A DNA stretch of 64,000 bases from contig NZ_JAJSEC010000004.1 of NCBI RefSeq assembly GCF_021272185.1, positions 62,001 to 126,000 on the forward strand, written 5' to 3'. The position numbers and the translations under genes are program-made. Origin of the DNA: Roseivivax sp. GX 12232. GTDB taxonomy: Bacteria > Pseudomonadota > Alphaproteobacteria > Rhodobacterales > Rhodobacteraceae. Below, piece after piece: positions 7,481 through 14,844 of the stretch (its first letter is position 1; each line of letters starts with the position of its first letter). The notes under the pieces were generated by a model. It did no database searches and was not told the DNA's origin. It saw only the letters and a list, made by a program, of their open reading frames with translations.

Positions 7481-8583
7481 GCGGCCTCGGCCTGGGCGAA
7501 GATGCCGCGCGGGTCGAACTTCGCGGCGATGCCCCGGCTGAGCGCGGCCAGCGGCTCGGGTTCGGGGTGCAGGGCCGGCGGGCGGGCCGGGCCGCCCGGG
7601 GCCGCCCGCACCAGCGTCGCGTGGCCGCCGAGGCCGGAGAGCGCCGGGCGGGGGTCTTCGCCCGCCCGGAGCGCCGCCCAGACCAGCCCGCCGCCCCAGT
7701 CGTAGAAATGTGCTTTCGCGCCCAGCCGCCGGGCCACCTCCGGTCCGTCGCTCGGCTTGACCGAGAGCCGCCAGACGTCGCCCTCGGCCGCGGCCAGGGG
7801 CTGGGCGTCGCGGATCTCGCGCCAGAGCGCGGCGCTGGCCTCGGGGTCGGTCTGCGGCTCCTGGCCTGCCTCGGGGAAGAGCGCGGCCAGCGCCTTCAGC
7901 CGGTAGGCCACCGAGCTCTCGAAACCCTCGATCCGCAGGCAGCAGGCGCCGCGGTCGGGCAGATGCGCCGCGCCCGAGACCTCGTAGGGCGAGCCGAGCG
8001 CGCGGGACATGGCCGCCACCGCGCCTTGGTCGTCGAGCCCGGTCAGCACCAGCGTGGCGCTGGTCTCGGGCACCGGCAGCACCTTCAGCGCCACCTCGGT
8101 CAGGACGCCGAGCCGCCCACGGCTGCCGGCCAGGAGCTTCACCAGGTCGTAGCCGGTGACGTTCTTCATCACCCGCCCGCCGTTCTTCACGATCTGGCCC
8201 GCGCCGTCGACGAAGCGCACGCCCAGGAGGAAATCCCGCGCCGCGCCGGCCTGGATGCGTCGGGGCCCCGAGACATTGGCCGCCGCCACGCCGCCCAGCG
8301 TCGGTTCGCCCTTGGTGCCAAGGAGCGGGCGGTGATCCATCGGCTCGAAGGCCAGCCGCTGGCCCTCGCGGGCCAGCGCCGTCTCGACCTCGGAGAGCGG
8401 CGTGCCCGCGCCCGCGACCAGGGTCAGCGCGCCGGGCTCGTAGAGCCGGATGCCGGTCAGAGCGCCGGTTTCGATCACCGGGCCCTCGGGCGGGGCCGAC
8501 CGCGTGCCGCCGCCGCGCACCGCCAGGGGCTCCGTCGCCGCGCGGATCGCCGCGCTCAGCTCTTCCTCGCTTGCCGGTCTCAT
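7477..8583 (-). CDS. glcE: Glycolate oxidase FAD-binding subunit GlcE
   Basis: 368-aa second flavin-type subunit of glycolate oxidase. It has the PCMH-type FAD-binding fold: RGGGTR near residue 23, LGTKGEPTLGG around 88-98, and NVTGYDLVKLLAGSRGRLG around 140-160, followed by a short C-terminal cap. Start ATG 8583. It overlaps the following small membrane-protein gene by four bases and lies 61 bp after glcD. That 61-bp spacer contains CCTTCATCCTGGCGAAAATA, the reverse complement of a TATTTTC...GGATGAAGG string that I recall as frequent between genes in this family of bacteria. Confidence 0.92.
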   Translation of the reverse strand: MRPASEEELSAAIRAATEPLAVRGGGTRSAPPEGPVIETGALTGIRLYEPGALTLVAGAGTPLSEVETALAREGQRLAFEPMDHRPLLGTKGEPTLGGVAAANVSGPRRIQAGAARDFLLGVRFVDGAGQIVKNGGRVMKNVTGYDLVKLLAGSRGRLGVLTEVALKVLPVPETSATLVLTGLDDQGAVAAMSRALGSPYEVSGAAHLPDRGACCLRIEGFESSVAYRLKALAALFPEAGQEPQTDPEASAALWREIRDAQPLAAAEGDVWRLSVKPSDGPEVARRLGAKAHFYDWGGGLVWAALRAGEDPRPALSGLGGHATLVRAAPGGPARPPALHPEPEPLAALSRGIAAKFDPRGIFAQAEAA

Positions 8584-8644
8584 CTGCCCTGCTGTTCCTT
8601 CATCCTGGCGAAAATAGTTGGTGGGCCGCGGGGGCTGGCCCCGG

Positions 8645-10093
8645 CTACTCGGCCGCGATCGGCACCGACCGCCGGGCCTCCGAGACCGCCAGCGGAAAGA
8701 CCTTCGCGGGGTTCAGAAGCCAGGCCGGATCGAAGACATCCTTCACCGCCATCTGCGCCTCGAGATCGGCGGGATCGTATTGCGCGGTCATCAGGTCGCG
8801 CTTCTCGATGCCGACGCCATGTTCGCCGGTCAGGCAGCCGCCGACCTCGACGCAGAGCCGCAGGATGTCGGCGCCGAGCGCCTCGCATTTCTCCAGCTCG
8901 CCCGGCTCGTTGGCGTTGAAGAGGATCAGCGGGTGCATGTTGCCGTCGCCGGCGTGGAAGACATTGGCGACCTCGAGCCCGTAGTCCTTGGACATCTCGC
9001 CGATGCGGGTCAGCACGCGCGGCAGTTCCGAGACCGGGATGGTGCCGTCGAGGCACATGTAGTCGTTGATCTGCCCCATGGCGCCGAAGGCCGATTTCCG
9101 GCCGAGCCAGATGCGCCCGGCCTCCTCGGCGTCGCGGGCCTCGCGCAGTTCCACCGGGTCGTGGCGGCGGGCGATCTCGGTGATCAGTCCGAGCTGGTGG
9201 TCGATTTCGGGCTCGGAGCCCTCGACCTCGACGATCAGCAGCGCCTCGCAATCGGGGTAGCCGGCCTTGGCGAAGGCCTCGCAGGCGCGGATGCAGGGCC
9301 GGTCCATGAATTCGATCGCCACCGGCAGGACGCCGGCCTTGATGATGTCCGAGACGCAGGCGCCCGCGACCTCGTTCGAGGCGAAACCCATGAGCACCGG
9401 CCGCGCGCCCTCGGGGTTGCGCAGGATCCGCAGCGTGGCCTCGGTGACCACGCCGAGCTGCCCTTCGGAGCCGCAGATCACGCCCAGGAGGTCGAGCCCG
9501 CCGGCGTCGAGATGCGCGCCGCCGATCTCGACGACGCTGCCGTCCATCAGCACCATGGTGACGCCGAGGAGGTTGTTGGTCGTCACCCCGTATTTCAGGC
9601 AATGCGCCCCGCCGGAGTTCATCGCGATATTGCCTGCGATGGCGCAGGCGAGCTGCGAGGAGGGGTCGGGGGCGTAGAAGAAGTCCTCCGCCTCGACGGC
9701 GCCGGTGACGGAGAGATTGGTGCGCCCGGTCTGGAGCCGGATGAAGCGGTTCTCGTAGTCGGTCTCGAGCACCTCGTTCATCCGCGCGACGCCCAGGATC
9801 ACGCAGTCCGCCGTGGGCAACGCGCCGCCCGCGAGCGAGGTGCCCGAGCCGCGCGGCACCACCGGCACGCCCATTTCGTGGCAGACCTTGAGCACCGCCG
9901 AGACCTCCTCGGTCGAGGCCGGCAGCACCGCCGCGAGCGGCGGGCAGCGATAGGCGGTCAGCGCGTCGCATTCATAGGCGCGCGTCTCCGAGAGCTCGTC
10001 GATCACCGCCTCGGCCGGCAGGACGGCGCGCAGCCGCGCGACGATCTCTTCCTTGCGGGACAGGACGCTGCGGTCCGGTGTCGGCATCTCCAT
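8645..10093 (-). CDS. glcD: Glycolate oxidase FAD-linked subunit GlcD
   Basis: 482-aa catalytic FAD subunit converting glycolate (or D-lactate) to glyoxylate. The FAD-binding PCMH domain is clear: VPRGSGTSLAGGALP, FFYAPDPSSQLACAIAGNIA and NSGGAHCLKYG, followed by the FAD-oxidase C-terminal domain with NVFHAGDGNMHPL and GCLTGEHGVG. Start ATG 10093 (MEMPTPD) was chosen for GGGGAGG seven bases upstream; a second in-frame ATG lies two codons later. It leads the operon glcD-glcE-ORF-glcF. No glcC regulator is in the window. The 719-bp upstream gap contains a run of ten Gs (10187-10196) about 95 bp before the start and a structured repeat further out. Confidence 0.94.
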   Translation of the reverse strand: MEMPTPDRSVLSRKEEIVARLRAVLPAEAVIDELSETRAYECDALTAYRCPPLAAVLPASTEEVSAVLKVCHEMGVPVVPRGSGTSLAGGALPTADCVILGVARMNEVLETDYENRFIRLQTGRTNLSVTGAVEAEDFFYAPDPSSQLACAIAGNIAMNSGGAHCLKYGVTTNNLLGVTMVLMDGSVVEIGGAHLDAGGLDLLGVICGSEGQLGVVTEATLRILRNPEGARPVLMGFASNEVAGACVSDIIKAGVLPVAIEFMDRPCIRACEAFAKAGYPDCEALLIVEVEGSEPEIDHQLGLITEIARRHDPVELREARDAEEAGRIWLGRKSAFGAMGQINDYMCLDGTIPVSELPRVLTRIGEMSKDYGLEVANVFHAGDGNMHPLILFNANEPGELEKCEALGADILRLCVEVGGCLTGEHGVGIEKRDLMTAQYDPADLEAQMAVKDVFDPAWLLNPAKVFPLAVSEARRSVPIAAE

Positions 10094-10410
10094 GCGGGAA
10101 CCTCCCCTTGTCGTGGCGTCACTATCTAGCATGGAAAGGGTTAATGCCAGCACTCACCCCGGGAGTGCGGCGAGACGCCCGGGGGAGGGGGGGGGGTTTA
10201 TGTGCCGGGCCAGAATGCGCCATCGGCTGCCCCAGGGTCACTATGCTGCAAAGGTTGCCCACGCCCCGCCGCCCGGAGAACCCCATATCCACAAGCGCAC
10301 CCCCTTGCGCCCTCTGTTGGAACTGGTGGAGCGGGCAAAGGGCATGATCACTGCGCGAGACTCGCTGACCATCCGTCCGCGTCAGCGTGTCCCGTTCCAG
10401 CCCGCGCTTC

Positions 10411-10575
10411 TTGCGCCCGAACAGCACCGAAGGTGCCGGGCGCGCGCCGGACCGGCCCGATGGGCCGGCGCTCCTTGGGGTGGCGTGCTTAGCTCGCCCC
10501 TCGTCCTGACCTTGCTGGGATAAAGCGCATAGCCCGGAGGTCGGTAGCGCCGGCCCCCGGTCCGGCGCGCGCCCT
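10411..10575 (+). repeat. Structured intergenic repeat SR1, copy A
   Basis: One of four copies of a 165-166-bp element in this window. It opens TTGCGCCCGAACAGC and closes at CCCTC. Outer arms GGGCGCGCGCCGGACCGG (10438-10455) and CCGGTCCGGCGCGCGCCC (10557-10574) are perfect 18-bp inverted repeats. A 5' hairpin (10413-10443) has stem GCGCCCG/CGGGCGC capped by GCACC-GAA-GGTGC. Inside the arms CCGGCCC/GGGCCGG (10452-10468) forms a rival local hairpin, and CTGACCT (10506-10512) pairs with AGGTCGG (10538-10544). It lies in the 719-bp gap between glcD and 10813. Apart from this element and the G-run at 10187-10196 the gap shows nothing I can name. Confidence 0.85.
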
Positions 10576-10812
10576 CCGGTGGGGCTGGTTGAGAGGGTGG
10601 TGGGTGACGGGTGGCAGGGAAGATGCACCCGACAAAGCCCCCCTCCGAGCGCCGTGCCGCTCCGCGCCAGCGCGCCGCAACTGACCAACCGCACAACCCC
10701 TTCCGGCACCCCAACTGACCTACCGCACAAACCGCCCCAACACCCCCTCAGCTTCCCCCCGCCACCCCCCAACCCCCTTGCGCGAGGCGCGGGCTTGCCG
10801 CAGAGGAGTCCC

Positions 10813-11223
10813 ATGACCTGGATCAAGATCATACATCTGCTCTGCGTGATGGGCTGGATGACCTCCATCTTCGCGGTGCCCCGGGCGCTGATCTTCTGGA
10901 AGCGCGAGCACGCGCGGCTGGGCGAGTTCGGCCCGCTGGGCGACCTGACGATCCGGCTCTATCGCTTCTCGGCGGGGCTTGGCGTCATCGCGCTCATCAC
11001 CGGGTTCTGGCTGGCGGGGCTCTTGGGCATGCCCGGCTGGGTCTGGTGGAAGCTGGCGCTCGTCGCGGGGCTGGTCGCGCATTACGGCTGGACCGGGCGG
11101 CTGGTGCTGCGCGCCCGGCGCGGCACCTTCTCCGAGAGCGACCGCTTCCTGCGCATCTTCAACGAGCTCAGCGTGCTCCTGGTGATCGCGGTCCTCTGGG
11201 TTGTCGTGGCCAAGCCGGTCTGA
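10813..11223 (+). CDS. HemJ/CopD-like integral membrane protein
   Basis: 136 aa with four membrane helices. It resembles the HemJ (protoporphyrinogen oxidase, UPF0093) and CopD group: His8 in the first helix (IHLLCVMGWM), a WWKLAL segment before helix three, and a C-terminal FNELSVLLVIAVLWVVVAKPV close to the FRxLNE...VVVKP ending of HemJ. HemJ converts protoporphyrinogen IX to protoporphyrin IX using a bound haem; whether this paralogue does so is not shown by sequence, and CopD-type copper proteins share the fold. Start ATG 10813 has GAGGAG upstream. It overlaps the next gene (TGATG), so the two are translationally coupled. Flanked by direct copies A and B of repeat SR1. Confidence 0.75.
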   Translation: MTWIKIIHLLCVMGWMTSIFAVPRALIFWKREHARLGEFGPLGDLTIRLYRFSAGLGVIALITGFWLAGLLGMPGWVWWKLALVAGLVAHYGWTGRLVLRARRGTFSESDRFLRIFNELSVLLVIAVLWVVVAKPV

Positions 11224-11933
11224 TGGCCGATACGCTCGACAGCCTCTTCACCCTGCTCGACGCCACGGCGCTGATCGTCCTGGGGCTGGCCTGGCTCGGC
11301 AGCGGCCGCATCATCGAGCGCCCGCCCGCGCGCCGCCCCTCGACCTCGCTCCTCATGGCCGCCTACCGGCGCGCCTGGATGGTGCATTTCGTCAGCCGCG
11401 ACCCGCGCATCTTCGACAGCCAGATCGTCGGCATCATGCGCCAGGGCACGGCCTTCTTCGCCTCGGCCACGATGATCGCCATTGGTGGCGGGCTGGCGCT
11501 TGTGGGCAACGTCGACCGGCTGCGCGGCATCGCCTCGGACCTCTCGCTCGGGGCCGACCCGGTGATCGTTTGGGAGGTGAAGATCATCCTGATGCTGCTG
11601 ATCGTGGTGAACGCCTTCCTGAACTTCGTCTGGTCGCATCGGCTTTTCGGCTATTGCGCGGTGCTCATGGCGGCGGTGCCGAACGATCCCGCCGATCCCC
11701 TGGCGCTCGACCGCGCGCGGCAGGCGGGCGAGGTCAATGTCACCGCGGCGCGCAGCTTCAACCGCGGGCTCCGGGCGGTCTATTTCGGCATCGCCTCGGC
11801 GGCCTGGCTGATCGGGGCGGCGGCGCTGATCCTGGCGAGCCTCGCCACGCTGGCGGTGATCCTGCGCCGCGAGTTCCGCTCGGAGAGCCGCGAGATCCTG
11901 CTGCGCAACCTGCCGCAAGACACGGAAAAATGA
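11223..11933 (+). CDS. DUF599-type multi-spanning membrane protein
   Basis: 236 aa with four predicted membrane helices (about 10-25, 75-98, 115-140 and 195-225). The segment YRRAWM.....RDPRIFDSQIVG after the first helix and FNRGLRAVYFG before the last are the features that suggest DUF599, a family of unknown function. The start codon overlaps the stop of the HemJ/CopD-like gene, and an exported protein gene follows 36 bp downstream, so the three probably form one operon. No enzymatic motif is seen. Confidence 0.8.
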   Translation: MADTLDSLFTLLDATALIVLGLAWLGSGRIIERPPARRPSTSLLMAAYRRAWMVHFVSRDPRIFDSQIVGIMRQGTAFFASATMIAIGGGLALVGNVDRLRGIASDLSLGADPVIVWEVKIILMLLIVVNAFLNFVWSHRLFGYCAVLMAAVPNDPADPLALDRARQAGEVNVTAARSFNRGLRAVYFGIASAAWLIGAAALILASLATLAVILRREFRSESREILLRNLPQDTEK

Positions 11934-11969
11934 GCCCGGTTTCAGCATGGGGATGCTAGGAGCCGGAGC

Positions 11970-12329
11970 ATGACACGACTTCTCGCGCTTCTTGCCCTGA
12001 TCGCCCCGCCCGCCCTGGCCGGCCCCCCGGAAATCCGCGATGCCGCGATCGAGAAAAGCGGCATGGACTGGCGCGTCTCGGTGACGCTGGCGCATCCCGA
12101 CACCGGCTGGGACCATTACGCCGACGCCTGGCGGGTCGAGACCGAGGCCGGGGAGCCCCTCGACACCCGCGTGCTGCACCATCCGCATGTGACCGAGCAG
12201 CCCTTCACCCGGTCCCTGAACTCGGTGATGATCCCCGACGGGGTCTGGACGGTCTATATCCGCGCGCATTGCAACGTGCATGGCTGGGGCGAAGAACGGT
12301 TGGCGCTGAAGGTGCGGCCGGAGTTGTGA
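11970..12329 (+). CDS. Small exported protein of unknown function
   Basis: 119 aa with a clear signal peptide (MTRLLALLALIAPPALA, cleavage near residue 17) and a mature part of about 100 residues rich in aromatic and charged residues (WDHYADAWRVET, LHHPHV, AHCNVHGWGEERL). The histidine clusters could bind metal, which would fit a copper/haem context next to the HemJ/CopD-like gene, but this is speculation. Start ATG 11970 with GGAGC upstream. I do not recognise the family. The gene ends the three-gene unit that lies between two direct copies of repeat SR1. Confidence 0.7.
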   Translation: MTRLLALLALIAPPALAGPPEIRDAAIEKSGMDWRVSVTLAHPDTGWDHYADAWRVETEAGEPLDTRVLHHPHVTEQPFTRSLNSVMIPDGVWTVYIRAHCNVHGWGEERLALKVRPEL

Positions 12330-12400
12330 GGCGGGGGGCGCTGGGCTTAACGCCGCGCTGCATTCGGTCTTCCGCACTTAAGCAGAAACCCACGCCCACC

Positions 12401-12565
12401 TTGCGCCCGAACAGCATCGCAGATGCCGGGCGCGCGCCGGACCGGCCCCTTGGGCCGGCGCTCCTTCGAATGGCGCGCATAGCATGCCCCTAGTCCTGAC
12501 CTTGCTGCGATAAAGCGCAAAGCTCCGAGGTCAGCAGCGCCGGCCCCCGGTCCGGCGCGCGCCCT
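12401..12565 (+). repeat. Structured intergenic repeat SR1, copy B
   Basis: Same 165-bp length, orientation and arms as copy A (12428-12445 with 12547-12564, 18-bp perfect). The apical hairpin is GCATC-GCA-GATGC (12414-12426) where copy A has GCACC-GAA-GGTGC, a paired change that keeps the helix. CTGACCT (12496-12502) pairs perfectly with AGGTCAG (12528-12534). It lies in the 472-bp gap 12330-12801; the remaining 236 bp up to the next stop codon shows nothing recognisable. Confidence 0.85.
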
Positions 12566-12801
12566 CCGCACCAGGTTTTTCTCGTGGTTTTCAGCCGGAA
12601 CCTCAAAGGTTGGCGCTTCGCTTTCGCTGTTGGGATAGGCGCTTCCGCGCTGAGGGCTAGGACCGATACCTCGCATCCAACGCGCGGAGGGCATTGCGCC
12701 CAGCCGAAGACCCGGACGCGATCTCTCGATTCATAGGCTGGGTTTGCACAGGTAGCGCGTCCGTCGGCATCCAGCCGCAGCACCAATCCGCCGAAGCCCT
12801 C

Positions 12802-14844
12802 TTACCGCCGCCCTTCCCGCAGCCAGGCGCCCACGATCAGCGCGGCGGCGAGCAGCATCGTCAGCCAGGCGGGCAGGAGCGGCACGCTGCGCAGGTCCAG
12901 CGTCTCGAAGGCATCGCGCGGGGTGATGCCGATCCAGCCGCGACCCGCGGCGGGGCGGCCCTCGGCGACCTCGCGGATGCGCGGCAGCCCCTCGGCGAGG
13001 CGCAGCACCCCGCCTTCGCGGCTGTCGATCAGCCCTTCCATAGCGGCGCCCGAGGCGATGGTCCGCTCGAACTCGCGCGGCGCGGCGGGGCCAAGACCGA
13101 CCACGGCCTCCTCCTCGCCCTCGGTGAGGCGGTAGAGCCCGATCTCCGGCCCGTCGTAGAGCGCCTCGAACCGGCCTGGCGCCACCTCTTCCAGCGGCAC
13201 CTCCTCGGTCTCGCCGTCGGGGCGGGTCACGGTCACCGGGCCGACGCTGTCGCCCAGCGTGCGGCGGGTGATCCGCATGGTCTGGCCGGTCGCCTCTGCA
13301 AAGAGCGTCTCTTCCTCGAGCTCGGGCTCCTTCATCATCCAATGCGCGAGCCGGCGCAGCAGTTCGAGCTGCGGCCCGCCGCCCTCGTAGCCGCGCGACC
13401 AGAGCCAGGCCTGGTCCGAGGCCATGAGCGCGATCCGCCCCTCGCCCACCCGGTCGAGCACCAGGAGCGGGCGCTCGCCCACCCCGGCCATCAGCGTCTC
13501 GCCCGAGGACAGCGCCTCGACCTCGATCTGGCGCAGCCAGCGGCCCCAGGTCTCCTCGCCCGAGAGGCCCGCGGTTACCGGGTGGCGGTCGCCCAGGTCG
13601 GTGATCGTCGGGCGGAAGCGCTCCTCGATGACGCGGGCGGTGGGCGTGGCGGGCACGATCTCGCCCAGGGGCGAGCGGAAGATGCTGTCGGCCGAGGCGA
13701 AATCCGGCCCCGCCGAGATCAGCACCGCGCCGCCCTCCTCGACGTAGTTGCGCACGTTGTCGAGGTAGATCGCCGGCAGGATGCCGCGCCGCTTGTAGCG
13801 GTCGAAGATGATCAGGTCGAAATCCTCGATCTTGTCGAGAAACAGCTCCCGCGTCGGAAAGGCGATCAGCGAAAGCTCGTTGACCGGCACGCCGTCCTGC
13901 TTCTCGGGCGGGCGCAGGATGGTGAAATGCACCAGGTCGACCGAACTGTCGGACTTCAGAAGGTTGCGCCAGGTGCGCCCGCCGGCATGGGGCTCGCCCG
14001 AGACCAGCAGCACCCGCAGCCGGTCGCGCACGCCGTTGATCTGCACCAGCGCGGCGTTGTTGCGGTCGGTCAGCTCGCCCGCGCCCTCGGGGGTGGAGAA
14101 GCGGATCACGTTCAGCCCGCCGTGGGGCAGGGTGATCGGCAGGTCGATGTCCTCGCCCACGGGCACGGTGAAGCGCTGCGGATCGCCGCCGTCGACCGAG
14201 ATGTCGAGCGGCACCGTCGCGGCCTCGGGCGCGGCGCCCTCGTCCTCGAGCCGCAGGGTCAGGGTGACGGGCTCGTCGAGGATGGCGAAGGCCGGGGCGT
14301 TCTTGACCACCAGCCGCCGGTCCCAGTCGTCCTCCTGGCCGGTCAGCAGAAGATGCATCGGCGCGGGCAGCTCGGGCGCCCGGTCGATGTCGTGCAGCCG
14401 CCCGTCCGAGGCGGCGATGATGCCCGCGATGCGGCCGCGCGGCTCTTCGGCCAGCGCGGTGTTGAGCGCGGTCATCAGAAGCGTGCCCTGGTCCTCGGCG
14501 CCGTCGCCGATCTCGACCCGGCGGACCTCGGTGTTGGGCCGGGCCGCGAGCTGCGTCTCGAGCGTGTCGAGCGCCGTCTCGGTCGTCTCGGCGCGGTCGG
14601 CCAGCTGCTGGGAGGCGGAACGGTCCTCGAGCAGGATCACGATGTCCGAAAGCGGCGCGCGGTCCTCGTCCTGGAGCGAGGGCTGGGTCAGCGCCGCCAC
14701 CAGCACCAAAAGCGCCAGCGCCCGGAGCCCCCAGCCCGCGAGCCCGCGCCAGAGCGCCAGCGCGGCCCCGGCCAAGGCCAGGGCCCCCAGCACCGCGATC
14801 GCGGCCCAGGGCAGAAGCGGGTCGAAGAGGATGCCGTCGATCAT
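12802..14844 (-). CDS. Membrane protein with VWA-like and glutamine-amidotransferase-like regions (last gene of MoxR operon)
   Basis: 680 aa. Two membrane helices near the N-terminus (about 10-28 and 36-55) are followed by a VWA-like segment beginning DIVILLEDRSAS, which keeps the DxSxS metal-binding pattern, and IAGIIAASDGR. The middle (about 270-480) resembles the class I glutamine amidotransferase-like fold seen in related membrane proteins (LRVLLVSGEPH, DLIIFDRYKRRG, GGAVLISAGPDFA). A last helix (about 655-675) ends in a short basic tail. The start overlaps the DUF4159 gene stop by four bases. Such proteins accompany MoxR ATPases; they are thought to work in cell-envelope or complex maturation, but the precise role is unknown. 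Confidence 0.8.
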   Translation of the reverse strand: MIDGILFDPLLPWAAIAVLGALALAGAALALWRGLAGWGLRALALLVLVAALTQPSLQDEDRAPLSDIVILLEDRSASQQLADRAETTETALDTLETQLAARPNTEVRRVEIGDGAEDQGTLLMTALNTALAEEPRGRIAGIIAASDGRLHDIDRAPELPAPMHLLLTGQEDDWDRRLVVKNAPAFAILDEPVTLTLRLEDEGAAPEAATVPLDISVDGGDPQRFTVPVGEDIDLPITLPHGGLNVIRFSTPEGAGELTDRNNAALVQINGVRDRLRVLLVSGEPHAGGRTWRNLLKSDSSVDLVHFTILRPPEKQDGVPVNELSLIAFPTRELFLDKIEDFDLIIFDRYKRRGILPAIYLDNVRNYVEEGGAVLISAGPDFASADSIFRSPLGEIVPATPTARVIEERFRPTITDLGDRHPVTAGLSGEETWGRWLRQIEVEALSSGETLMAGVGERPLLVLDRVGEGRIALMASDQAWLWSRGYEGGGPQLELLRRLAHWMMKEPELEEETLFAEATGQTMRITRRTLGDSVGPVTVTRPDGETEEVPLEEVAPGRFEALYDGPEIGLYRLTEGEEEAVVGLGPAAPREFERTIASGAAMEGLIDSREGGVLRLAEGLPRIREVAEGRPAAGRGWIGITPRDAFETLDLRSVPLLPAWLTMLLAAALIVGAWLREGRR

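Noticed and set aside
10122-10868. 248-codon minus-strand frame over repeat SR1 copy A
   Set aside because: Its product is a translation of the repeat and recurs, in pieces, in the other copies only because the DNA is repeated; no start signal and the same region has conserved RNA-like pairing instead.
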